DNA from: Phanerochaete sordida
Lineage: Eukaryota; Basidiomycota; Agaricomycetes; Polyporales; Phanerochaetaceae
DNA: 64,000 nucleotides
Direction: 5' to 3'
Assembly (NCBI GenBank): GCA_019973155.2
Contig: BPQB01000034.1
Coordinates: 248,001 to 312,000 of the forward strand
Every line of letters begins with the position of its first letter. The stretch's first letter is position 1. The notes below the pieces were generated by a model that was not told the origin of the DNA, searched no databases, and saw nothing but the letters and a program-made list of their open reading frames with translations. This document shows positions 49,158 to 59,181 of this stretch, in pieces. A program made the position numbers and the translations under genes.

Positions 49158-51550
49158 ACCTGGAGCTTCTCCGACGGAGCTCATAGCTCAGCTGTCACGC
49201 GTATGCCAGTACCTTCACGTTAATGAACCCCTACTCCGCTTCTCATCACTTTCCGAGAAGGCAAAACCTGAAGGTTGATATGGGTACGTTTGTACTTTTT
49301 GATCAGGTTCCCCGCCGCCGTTGGGGCCGTTTCTGCGTCCCTTGGTGGGGGCGAAATGTGGCTCTGGGAAGCGCGGTGGCACAGGGAAACAAGTTTGCCC
49401 GAGAAAGACGTCCATCGTGACGGTGCCAATGATACAGTTGCGCAGGTGATAGTTTCTTCAAGGTCGGGGATGATTGCCCTGAACTGTCGAAGGAGCAGTG
49501 TCAAGGGCGCGTAAACGTGGGTACCCTCGGAAAGTCATTTCCAACCCGCCGACGATGAAATTTGCAGCGCGGACGCATGTGCTCGTTTTCCGAGGACTGG
49601 TGAGTGCATGAGCCCGATGTCGCTGGCTGGCCACGCTGACCGTGCATCCTCTGTGCAGCATGCCGGACGCGTGAGACGCCACAAAGCGTGCGCTCCTTAT
49701 CGGGCAGTTTTCTGCTTAAAACGCCGCGGCATGGGAACGTCGTGCAGGGCCTGCTGCGCCCGTGCAACTCAATGCGGGTGACCTCACTTTGCCCGCCGCC
49801 CGATAGCCAGCAGCTGGTGTGGCTGGCGCAGCCGAGCGCAGGAGCGAGGATTGGGGGGATTCTGTCCGAGGAGATCCTTGTGGTATCCCCGCAGCTGCGG
49901 GAGAATTGTGCTCAGTCGGACGTGCACGCAACCCTGTCCTAACTCCGCCCTTTCCAAACTTTTGCCGTGTTCGGTCGGGTGGTGCGCGTCCGCTTCTCAT
50001 CAGTGGGAAGATGGTGCGGTGTGCGTCTGCCCCCATAACGCAGCCGAGGGGTGCCTCTCGGCGGCGCCCGCTCGCACTGTCGCCCGCGAGCTTCCCGCTC
50101 CGTGCGCGGCCCCCAGGCGAGGGTCCCGGCGCGACGTTCTCAGGTGCGTCAGCCGCGAGATCGCCCGCGGTGCCGTAAGGGCCGCGGACGCGGGCGCCGT
50201 CCCACAGCGGGATGTACCCGCCGCGGGGCACGCAGGGACACGCCCACGGGCACGAATGCGGCGCGCGAGCAGGCTCCGCGCGCGCAGCCCTTCCCGTCGA
50301 CCTGCGCGGACCGTGCGGAGGGCGTCTTCTCCCGCGAACCTTTCCTGGCCCCGGGCATGACGAGGCGAATTTCAACATGAAACGTGCGATAAGCGTGATA
50401 CAAAGTTGGGCTGTTGTACACGATCTGTCGTTGACACCCAGCGGCATTGCCGCCAGCTAAGGGTGGGCGCCGATTGAGTTCTCTGCCGTTCTCCCCCATC
50501 GAGCAGGACGCGTCCGCGGCAGCGGGGCTTCGCTGCGGAAGGCGTCGGGAGCATGAGGAGCGGCGTAGGAACGTTGGGCTGAGCGGTGGTCAGTTGATTG
50601 GAGCTCGTTTTCCAGCCCTGGGTCGCTCGCCAATCAAGAGCGTGGCCTGCGGCGGGGCGGGGGCCTGGGCTTGCACCCTGGGAGCCTGGCGCTGAGCACC
50701 GCGGGCCAAACGCCCAGGGCGTGTGGTGTATCAGCGGGCGGTGTCACGGGGTGCTGTGCGACGTCAGGGCGTGCGAGGAGGAGGACGAGGGCTGCGCGCG
50801 CGCTGGCGGCCGCGACTCGCAGCGTGCGTCCGCCGCCTGGCCTCGAGGAGCCCTGGGAAAGCTGCAGGCGATCTGGGATGATACTAATCAGCAACCCCCC
50901 GTGAGAGAAAGAAACCCTTCAATCTCCATACCTGGAGGGGTTCATCAAGAAACCCTCGCGCGTCGTCTGCAGCGGGGTTGCTGCAGGGTGTCAGGACCTC
51001 GGACACCAATGGCCCCCTGAGCAAGCGGCATGGCAGGGCGATGCAGAACAGGGAAAATATTTTATCTATGTAAGACGATGGAATAGAGTATATTACACTC
51101 TGTCGAATTTTTCTGGCCGGTCGGAATGGCTGTTGTGAGACGGGTTAGCCAGTCAGTTATCGGTGCGGAAGTCCGTACGTTTAGCGCCCCCGCTCGTGCA
51201 ATATGCTCTCAGGCTACAGTTCGCATATGACCCGAGCAGAGCTACGTGTTGAGCTAGAGAAGAGTAAATAAAGGCCCGAAGTATATGTTCGTGACTCTGA
51301 GTAGGACAACAAGGGGCAGAAACGACATGTCTTCAACAGAAAGCTTCGCCGATCTGAGAATATGTTTTATCAGAGGAATCGCCTCATATGAATGCAATTC
51401 TCGCGTGGTTTGCCCTGGTAGACATAGCTATGTCTCAAGTCTACGTTTTCCGACCTCGATGTAGCTTAATTCCCTCCCTGACTCCGTCTCAGCGTCGCAC
51501 ACAAGTTTCACGGTAAGCGGTGTCCGAGGTCTTTATTGACGCCTACGAAC

Positions 51551-51586
51551 AGAAACCCGGGTTGCTGAAGAGAAGCACGGGTTTCT
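51551..51586. repeat. Short inverted repeat
   Basis: AGAAACCCG at 51551-51559 is the perfect complement of CGGGTTTCT at 51578-51586, with an 18-base loop. A further GGGTTTCT follows at 51598. Confidence 0.55.
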
Positions 51587-51606
51587 AGTTCCCACGGGGG
51601 TTTCTC

Positions 51607-51651
51607 ATTAGAATTATCCGGCGATCTGGTCACACCCACGTAAATTCTAAT
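51607..51651. repeat. Short inverted repeat
   Basis: ATTAGAATT at 51607-51615 and AATTCTAAT at 51643-51651 are perfect inverted complements separated by 27 bases. Confidence 0.55.
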
Positions 51652-52353
51652 CAGTTTCGATCAGAGGCCATTGGTCTGTCGGCGTGCGGCTCGTCTGAGG
51701 AAAGTTCGCGGGAGAATATCAGGGACATCTCCGGCGGACGAGTGCGGGATCTAGGCTGCCCCGGTTTAATAAATTAGTCTATCTTGCGGCGAGCATCTGG
51801 TACGCCCCGCGCGCGCATTCTGCCGCTGACGGTGCGTCCTTGCAGGACATCTCCAGGGGCTCAGAGGCCACCGTCCGTGTGACGTCGCTTGGAGATACAC
51901 CTTAACAGCTCTCGGCGGAACTGCGAGCTGCGACCGGGTGCAGTGGACGTGCCGGCATGGGCCTGTCTTTGTTGTTGTGCCCGTTGCCGTCGTCTGGAAT
52001 GATAGAGTGGCAGGGACAATTGGCGGCGACGGCGACGGCGGCGAGGAGGCTCGAGGAGGCCTCCCCACGGGCCGCGAAATGGGCAGCGCTGGGTTGGCTG
52101 TTGTCGGGGAGAGGCCGATTTTCCGGAGACGTCGGCGATGCGGGTAATAACTCAATGTAAACTCTAACGGGAAACATCTCGAGATTCGAATTTCGGGGAT
52201 CCCCTTCAGAGTTTGTCCTAATTCGACCCCTGGAACTGACTTCACCGCCCAGGCGTCTACCACTCCCCGCATAAATATCAAAGCAGCCTCAAAACATGGG
52301 ACGCCCTCTCCCGCTGCCCCCGCCCGCCCTCCCCAGGCCGACACCCACCGCAC

Positions 52354-53662
52354 ATGCAGCAGCCCACCCTCCACAACGTCCGCGTCCGCTCGACGCGCGA
52401 CGCCCTCCAGATATTCTACGCCGTCGCCCGCGGCGTCCTCCCCATGATCACCCGCCGCCTGGACGCCGAGGAACGCAGGGCCATCGTCCCAGGCAACGTC
52501 TACATCTGGGAAGAGCGCTGTGCCAACGCAGAGATCACCGGCCTCGGCATGGAACGCTGGTACGTCCGCGACTCATCCTTCACCCGCCGCGCCCACGCCT
52601 GCGAGCTCACCACGCTCGCTTACCAGGACAGACGGCATCTCCTGGTCCGCGTCCCGCATAGCACAAGAGTTTCTGTTCTACCGCCAACGAGACTCGGACC
52701 AAGACTCGGCCCATCCCTCCAACCAGTGGGCTCAAATAATGAGGTACGCATGACGCGCACCCGCCGCATGCAATACGGATCTAACACTCATTTATCACCA
52801 AGGCGAAGAGACCCCCGCAGTTCCTCAAGTCCTCGGTCAGAAGTCGACCGCTTAATCAAGCAGACATACTCTGTCCATGTCTCCCTGCCCGAAGACCGCC
52901 CGCGCGGTCTCACGCGAAAATGGCACCTCAGTGAGTCCGCCTCGCGCTTGCAGGACGCTCGCCACTCACCGCTCTTCAGCCGCCTACTTCAGCCAAGCGA
53001 CCCTCGACAGCCTTAACACCATAGACAACATCCCCGGCGTTGGGGACGTGCAGGTGCCGCAAGGCTGGTTCAAAAATGCCCGCGCCAGCAAGGCGAGGCA
53101 AGGTGACAGCCACCGGGATGACGACAACTCGTCCCCGCTGCAGGATCCCTGGGCTTCCGTCGAGCCGATGACGACCACCTTCCGAGCACAGTTTTCGCTC
53201 GACGATGACGACAAGCGCAGGTGGACGTCCAACGTCGCGCCGCCACCGCCTTCTCTGCCACATGACCGCCGCAGCGACTTCCCGCCCGCTCATCCTCCCC
53301 TGCGTCCGCCCACGACGGGCATCTCGCACCCAGGGCGGCCGCCGACGGAACCAGGGCGTGACTACTACCGCGACCCGTCGCCGTTCACGAGCCAGTCGTC
53401 GTCGTCCACGTCGTCCGAGGTGGACGCCTCGCCGCGGACGTTCAGCGCGCCGACGACGCCGCCGGTGCCCGCCTCCTTCCCCCACGTCCAGGTCGCCCAG
53501 CACCAGACGACGCCCGACCGCAACCTCGTCCCGCTCGCGGTGCTCACGTCCATCCGGCAGCCCGTCAGAGACCCGATCGCCGAGGACTGTCTCAGGCGAC
53601 TGTCGGGCACGCCGCGCCTGGAGCATCGATGGCAGGAGTCGCGCACGACGCTCCCGCCTTGA
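52354..53662 (+). CDS. WOPR-domain (Gti1/Pac2 family) transcriptional regulator
   Basis: Four exons, 52354-52559, 52627-52743, 52803-52930 and 52980-53662, give 377 residues. The WOPR domain is complete: box A (VRSTRDALQIFYAVARGVLP ... ITRRLDAEERRAIVPGNVYIWEER, GMERWTDGISWSASRIAQEF) and box B (LIKQTYSVHVSLPEDRPRGL, TRKWHLTAYFSQATLDSLNT, IPGVGDVQVPQGWFKNARASK). The family includes Candida Wor1, Histoplasma Ryp1 and S. pombe Gti1/Pac2, DNA-binding regulators of morphological switches, nutrient uptake and sexual development. The C-terminal 200 residues are Pro/Ser/Thr-rich, probably an activation or regulatory region. Start: an ATG at 52296 is in another frame. Its own targets are not inferable. 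The 3.2-kb empty upstream region is notable. Confidence 0.92.
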
Positions 53663-54709
53663 CGAGTGTCTCAGCGTGCGCGTTCGGCTGCTCTTCTCCC
53701 GAGTCCAGGCTCCCTCCTCTGCGCTGCCCCCAGCGTCATCTTCCGTACCGCCGGCGGGTCCAGCTCGGATCATCCCTGCGCAATCCTATCAGTTGCGGAG
53801 GGGTCGTTGGGGGACGTTCCTATGTGGAAAAATCGGTCTCGTTGCACCGCCGGTGGTCGTATCTGTGTCTGCGTGCGCGACCGTGTGCGGCCGCGCGGGG
53901 GCCCTCCGAGGACTCTCGTGACCGCCCCGCGGCGACGCGCGCCTCCGTTGCTCACGATTCTCATGCCCATGGCCTCTTGCTCCTTCTCATGCATGCTGTT
54001 CCTGGATATTCACATAAGGATCACAAATCTCATTACATAGCATCCTTGTATTTGTAGTACTGCCACGATATATCAGGCTAATCATCCAACACGCCATTGT
54101 TCTGATGTCCTCTCCCCACCCGCATGCGACTGCCGTCTCCGCTGGGAGCTAATTTGGCATAAGCTCTCAGACTTTGGTGGGGTCGCCAATATAGCCTGCC
54201 AGGCCGGGACGCAGAGGGGGCACTAACCGCGTTTGGTGGCACCGCGACCATTCAGATCGCGGGGCGTCACTCCCGGTTTTGCCTCCGTGAGCGACGGAGC
54301 GGGGAACCTGAGATCGGCTGCAGGGCCACCGCGCAGGGTCCCCCTGTTCGCCCAGGCGTTCGAGAAAACGCGGGCCAGGCAGGCACGCCCCGACGCCCAC
54401 TCGCCCGCCGCGCCCGCGCGCGCGGAAGCAAAAACATCTGATTGCCCCGACCCACACTAAAAACTAAACGGCGCGCGGAAAAGCAGCAGCGCGGTCGCGA
54501 CCGCGCCCCTGCCGCCAAACGTTCCCCGCAGAAACCCTATCAGACCGCGCTGCGCTGCAGCCGCCGCCGAGCGAGCGTCCTGCGCGGCGCAGCCGCGCAC
54601 CGCGCAAACCTTGCCGCCGCCGGCCCATACAAGGCTATATTGGTCGCCCCCTGCTCGCCGCCGCCCGCCGCCGCCGCGCACGGGACCCGCGCTGCCACGG
54701 CCCCCCGGG
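53663..54709. other. Convergent intergenic region
   Basis: Lies between the stops of the WOPR and MutY genes. No gene was recognised. The right third (about 54440-54709) is very GC-rich, with pure-pattern GCCGCC tracts that create long random ORFs on the other strand. Confidence 0.5.
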
Positions 54710-56695
54710 CTACCACAGCGCGCACACCTGCCGCCAGACCTTGAGCACGCCCGTCCCGATGCTGCGCGCACCCGGCGTCAGCGCTGCACACTGGGCCACG
54801 GACATCAGCGCAGCGGACACTCACTTGGCATCGGGCACGTCCGCGAGCCGCGCCCACAGCGCGCGCGGCGGCGCGCCCGCGGCACGCGGCCCCTGCGCAG
54901 GCGCGAGCGCAGGCGGGTGCACCCCGCCCCCCGCCAGAAGCACCCACTGCACGCGGTACGTCTTGCGGATGTGCGAGAAGACGTGCGGGACGTCGCCTGC
55001 GGGCGTGATCTGTGCGATGGTGAGGGGTGCGTCTGTGTCTGCGTCTGCGTGAGGTGGAGGGCCCGCGCGCGGTGGGGTTGCCAGTATGTCCGCGAGGAGC
55101 TTCTGCGGGAGCGCGTGCTGCTCGGCGAGCGCGAGGTCGGGCGAGACGGCGGGCTGCGTGGGGAACTCGTGGAGGCCTGCGAGGAGCCCTACGATGCGCG
55201 AGTCAGCAGGGGCGTCGATGGGCGCGCGGTCCGCCGCTCACCTGTGTCCGAGCGGCGCACCAGGAGGAAGTGCCGCGCGTGCGTGCGCGGATGGCGCCAT
55301 TCGACGACGCTCACGACGTCGAGCTCCGCGCGCGGCTGCTTGCGCGGCGCCTTCGGCGGGAAGGCCGTGACGGGGCTGCCGCGCGGGAGCGGCGCGCACA
55401 GCGTGCAGAGCTCCTCGATGTCGGGGACGCCGCCGCGCGGGGCGTCCGAGGCCGCCTGGCCGGGGGGAGCGCGCAGCGCGAAATAAGCGTCAGGCGGCGA
55501 ATCTCCGGCGTGCTGGGCGCGGCTTACTGGGGCGGGGGCGTGCTGCTGCTGATGTGCGCCGCACCATGCCTGGAGCGGACAGGGCCCGCAGGACGGGTTC
55601 TGCACCTTGCAGACGGTGGCGCCGAGTTCTATGAGCGCCTGGTTGACGTCGCCCGGCCGCGCCGAACCTTGGACCATCGCCGTCGCGCCGGCCCAGAGTA
55701 CGTCCAAGCTCTGTTTCGCCGTGGGGGGCGCGTGCAGCGCGAGCAGGCGGGCCATGAGCCGCTTGACGTTTCCATCGAGCTAGCCCGAGCGGGAGCGACC
55801 CCAATCAGCGTGCGGCTCGCGCAGATCTCCCGCCGCGCACTCACGACGGGCACGCGTTCGTTGTACGCGATGGAGCAGATGGCGCCCGCGCTGTACCGGC
55901 CGATGCCTGGAATCTGCGCCTCCATGTCCTGGGCGGTGCCCGGGAGGCGGCCGCCGAGCTCGGCGACGACCTTCTGCGCGCCCTGGAGCAGTCGCGCGGC
56001 GCGCGAATAGTACCCGAGGCCCTTCCAGTGTGCGTTCACGGTGTCGATGTCCGCCGCAGCCTGCCCCATACGTCACGACGCGTTACACACGTACGAGTAT
56101 GCAGACATGCACGCACCAAATCGCGGACGGTGGGGAACCTAGGCCCCGGAGATAACGTTCGATAAAGCGCAGGCTTCGGGATGAGCGTTTCAATTAAACT
56201 CACTTTTGCATCCACCTGGTGTAGTAAGGTATGACCGTCGCGACCTGGGTCTGTTGAAGCATGATCTCCGATACCCAGACCTAAAGGCAATCAGCAGGTA
56301 ATCAGTACCCCCGATGCTAGTCTCGAAAAGCTTATCCGTACCTCGTACGCGCGTTGGGCACGGTCGTCGGGGCCCAGGGTGGGGTCATATGGTTTCCGCC
56401 AGGGCATGCCTCGAGCTTCGTGCACGCCAGCGTACCACTCTAGAAGAGCAGATTGCATGGGGGCGGCGTCCGCAATAATGTGCCTAGATACCGGGTGCAC
56501 TTCAATATCGTCCTGTTCATTTACGTCTGGGACGTGTCGTTGAGATTTCTGCGCCTTCTTCATTGGCTGCTTCTTGCGCGGCGCCGCAGACTTTGTCCGT
56601 GCCCTCTTCGAAGAGGGCGTGAAGGACGCGTCGCTCTCGCCGTCGACCTCGTACTCTGACTCGTCGTCGTCGCCGGCGCGCGTCCGTTTCGCCAT
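54710..56695 (-). CDS. MUTYH: Adenine DNA glycosylase (MutY homologue)
   Basis: Seven exons on the minus strand, 56695-56342, 56280-56204, 56138-56117, 56060-55845, 55779-55242, 55188-54825 and 54761-54710, give 540 residues. It removes adenine mispaired with 8-oxoguanine. Visible are the catalytic Glu123 in WVSEIMLQQTQV, the helix-hairpin-helix IPGIGRYSAGAI, catalytic Asp225 in VLDGNVKRL, and the four 4Fe-4S cysteines C280, C287, C290 and C296. The C-terminal NUDIX-like domain that reads 8-oxoguanine is present (GLLAGLHEFPTQ, HVFSHIRKTYRVQWVLL, ending NIGTGVLKVW). The first 85 residues are a basic, acidic-patched extension likely to carry a nuclear signal (SSKRARTK). It shares a divergent promoter with ERV29. 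Confidence 0.94.
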
Positions 56696-57435
56696 GGCCG
56701 CGGATGCTGTTGGTGCGTGTTGATGTGCAGCAACGTGGCCCGAGAGGCACTAGAAGGCTGCCCAACAAGGCTGGCTGACGGCGGAGCGGGGCTGAGCACC
56801 CACAAGTGTGTCAATGTACGCAAATATTTACCTGAAGATGTGTTTGTCGTCGGTGGGGCTCGAAGCGAGCGTCGGTGGTTGGCTGATGCGGTCAACGTAG
56901 GTCCGCGTCCGAAATGGCGAGTCGCGTAGCGTGACGGCTCGTCGCGTGGCGAGCGTGACCACGTTTGGCCCAGCTCCATGGCATCGCTTGCGCAACTTGC
57001 GGTCAAAATTCTGCTCAGCGGGGGTGGTTATGCGACGGTGTCGACAACCCACAGCAACGACGGTCTCGCAGGGCGAAAAATACGCCAGAAAATCCGAAAA
57101 CGCTGCCTCGCATGTCACCCGCCAAGCGCGGTCGGTCACATCACGAAATACCATGCTGTCTTGGTGTAGATTCTCCACGCATCCCTCGTTCTCTGCGCAC
57201 TCGTAGCGACATACGGCCTGCGTCGATGGTTGCAGCCCGAAACATGGGAGATCTGCGGCAGTCGGGAGGCGGTGTCGTTTCAGAGGCTGGTCCGGAAAAG
57301 GCAGTGGTGATGTCGTGATGGCGGCTTGGTTCTCACGGCTACTAAACCGCCACGTCGTCACTTTGAACGCATCCCCGACTCTCCTCGCTCCTTCACCGTT
57401 CTATACCTCTTCGTCCTTTGCCAGCCCCGCCCGCC
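56696..57435. promoter_or_regulatory. Divergent promoter region, MutY and ERV29
   Basis: A 740-base region between divergent starts. It contains paired GCGTGAC words at about 56928 and 56954 and a pyrimidine-rich tract just before 57436. A 177-codon ORF on the minus strand (57361-56828) has no motif and lies inside this promoter, so I treat it as chance; a small unknown gene cannot be excluded. Confidence 0.4.
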
Positions 57436-58710
57436 ATGTCTTCGCGTATACACATCGCCCGCCCAGCCTCTGGAGGCTACCAACCCGACCCACACGGCTT
57501 CGCCAACTCCCGCCCCTCCTCTGGTTACAGGGCCGCCAACCCCGATGACCCGCTCGAAAAGCTCCGTACCTTTGCGCGCACAGTCGAGGACAACGTCGAC
57601 ATCTACACCCAGCCCCTCAAGCCGCACCTGCCCGCAATCGGCAGGTTCCTCATCGTCGTCACCTTCCTCGAGGACTCACTACGCATCATCTCCCAGTGGG
57701 GCGACCAGCTCTGGTACCTCCAGAGGTGCGCCCCGTCTCGCTCGTGTTCTGTCCGCTTCTTCCTGTTCTCACACGTACCCTGCGTTTTCCCAGACACCGG
57801 CACTTCCCCTGGGGCATCTCGCATCTCTTCCTGGCACTCAATGTCATCGTGCGTGTCTCGGTTCAACTTCACGTGTCGCTTCCCACCCTAACACGTCTGC
57901 TTCACAAACCAGACGATGCTGGTTGGCTCGGGAGCAGTCATCACCAAGAGGTACACGGAATACGCTGTCGGCGGCCTCCTCGCCGTCGTCATCATGCAGG
58001 CGATTGGCTACGGTCTCCTCTTCGACCTCAACTTCTTCCTGCGCAACCTCTCGGTCATCGGCGGTCTGTTCATGGTCTTCAGTGACTCTATGTACACTCG
58101 CAAGACACTGTTCGCCGGCCTCCCCTCGTTGAGCGAGACGGACCGCAAGAAATAGTGAGTCTCCGCGTTAGCCTGACGCCCCTAACACTTATCACTTGCC
58201 CCACAGCTTCTTGCTCGCTGGACGTGTTCTCCTTATCTTCCTCTTCATTGGCTTCGCCTTCCGTGGCGAATGGAGCATTGGACGCGCTTTCCTGTCGCTC
58301 TTCGGTCTCGCCGCGTGCACCATGGTTGCCATTGGCTTCAAGGCCAAGTGGTCTGCGGCATTCCTCGTCCTCGTCCTCAGCGTCTTCAACGTCTTCATCA
58401 ACAACTGGTGGAGCGTTCACAGCGCGCACCCTCAGCGCGACTTCCTGAAGTGAGTTTCGGCGCGATCTGCGTTCAAGTACGCGAGCTGACCCGCGCTTTG
58501 CCAGATACGACTTCTTCCAGACTCTCTGTATGTCCGACGTTACCTTTACTCGGACTATTACTAAACTTGGGTTCGTTAGCCATTGTCGGAGGTCTGATTC
58601 TGTTGGTGAACATGGGTCCTGGTACGTCACCGGCTACTTCAGACGCGCGCACATCCGCTGATCATACCATAGGTGGCCTGTCCGTCGACGAAAAGAAGAA
58701 GACGTTCTAG
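57436..58710 (+). CDS. ERV29: ER cargo receptor ERV29/SURF4
   Basis: Seven exons, 57436-57725, 57794-57848, 57913-58154, 58207-58449, 58505-58527, 58580-58621 and 58673-58710, give 310 residues, identical in length to yeast Erv29. The protein is polytopic, with apolar segments near residues 63-75 (IGRFLIVVTFLEDSL), 130-160 (VGGLLAVVIMQAIGYGLLFDL), 200-220, 225-240 and 280-295. The family hallmark [42 protein letters not shown] is rebuilt only when the two tiny exons (23 and 42 nt) are spliced in. It loads soluble cargo into COPII vesicles. The end EKKKTF carries lysines at -3 and -4 from the C-terminus, a KKxx-type ER retrieval signal. 58711-59181 contains 3' flank and the ENP2 promoter. Confidence 0.95.
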
Positions 58711-59181
58711 GCGGACGTGAAAACACGGAGCCTTCCAACGGCAGGCAGGATTTCCCCCTATCGATTTGTATACCGCCGGACGCGACCTCATATCCACTAC
58801 CAGCCGTAGGCGAGAGAACGATGTGTGGGAGAGGGCGGGGACTGGTTTTCTCTATATATTATTTTTGTGTTCCAATAGGATGCATTGGCTGGACTACCGG
58901 ACGTTCGAGTTGGAGCTAGACTGTCTGCTGTACATGTGTTGCTCGGGGCTGCTCTGGCTGCGCGACGCTGCCTCCTGTGCTAAAGCACAAGCGCCCATAT
59001 TTAGCTCGCGTGATTTAGCCGACGAATTTGATTGGCCAGGAATTTTGTCCGGCGTCTCTGACCTCTTGCCCGAACGCTCTGCGGGGCGCACTCTGGCGCA
59101 CTCTCCTGGACACTATCCGCTTGTCTGGTCTCCCCTCCCTCATCTCTCCGGTGTAGTTGGCTTTGGATACCCTTCACGACA

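Larger units (their letters stand above)
49158..52353. promoter_or_regulatory. 3.2-kb gene-free upstream region of the WOPR gene
   Basis: The largest interval without a recognisable gene. The part 49950-50980 is strongly GC-rich and gives long random ORFs on both strands, none with family motifs. The word AGAAACCC or its complement occurs five times between 50910 and 51605 (50910, 50948, 51551, 51579, 51598). Two short inverted repeats lie here (51551-51586 and 51607-51651). AT-richer sequence occupies 51030-51480. Long upstream regions are known for fungal WOPR master regulators, so a large regulatory region for the gene at 52354 is plausible but unproven. Confidence 0.4.

Noticed and set aside
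49716..50447. 243-codon ORF on the minus strand
   Set aside because: Compositionally biased (Arg/Ala/Pro/Gly), in a GC-rich stretch, with overlapping ORFs of equal length in other frames and no motif.
56828..57361. 177-codon ORF on the minus strand between MutY and ERV29
   Set aside because: No motif, and it covers a divergent promoter; kept only as a remote possibility.
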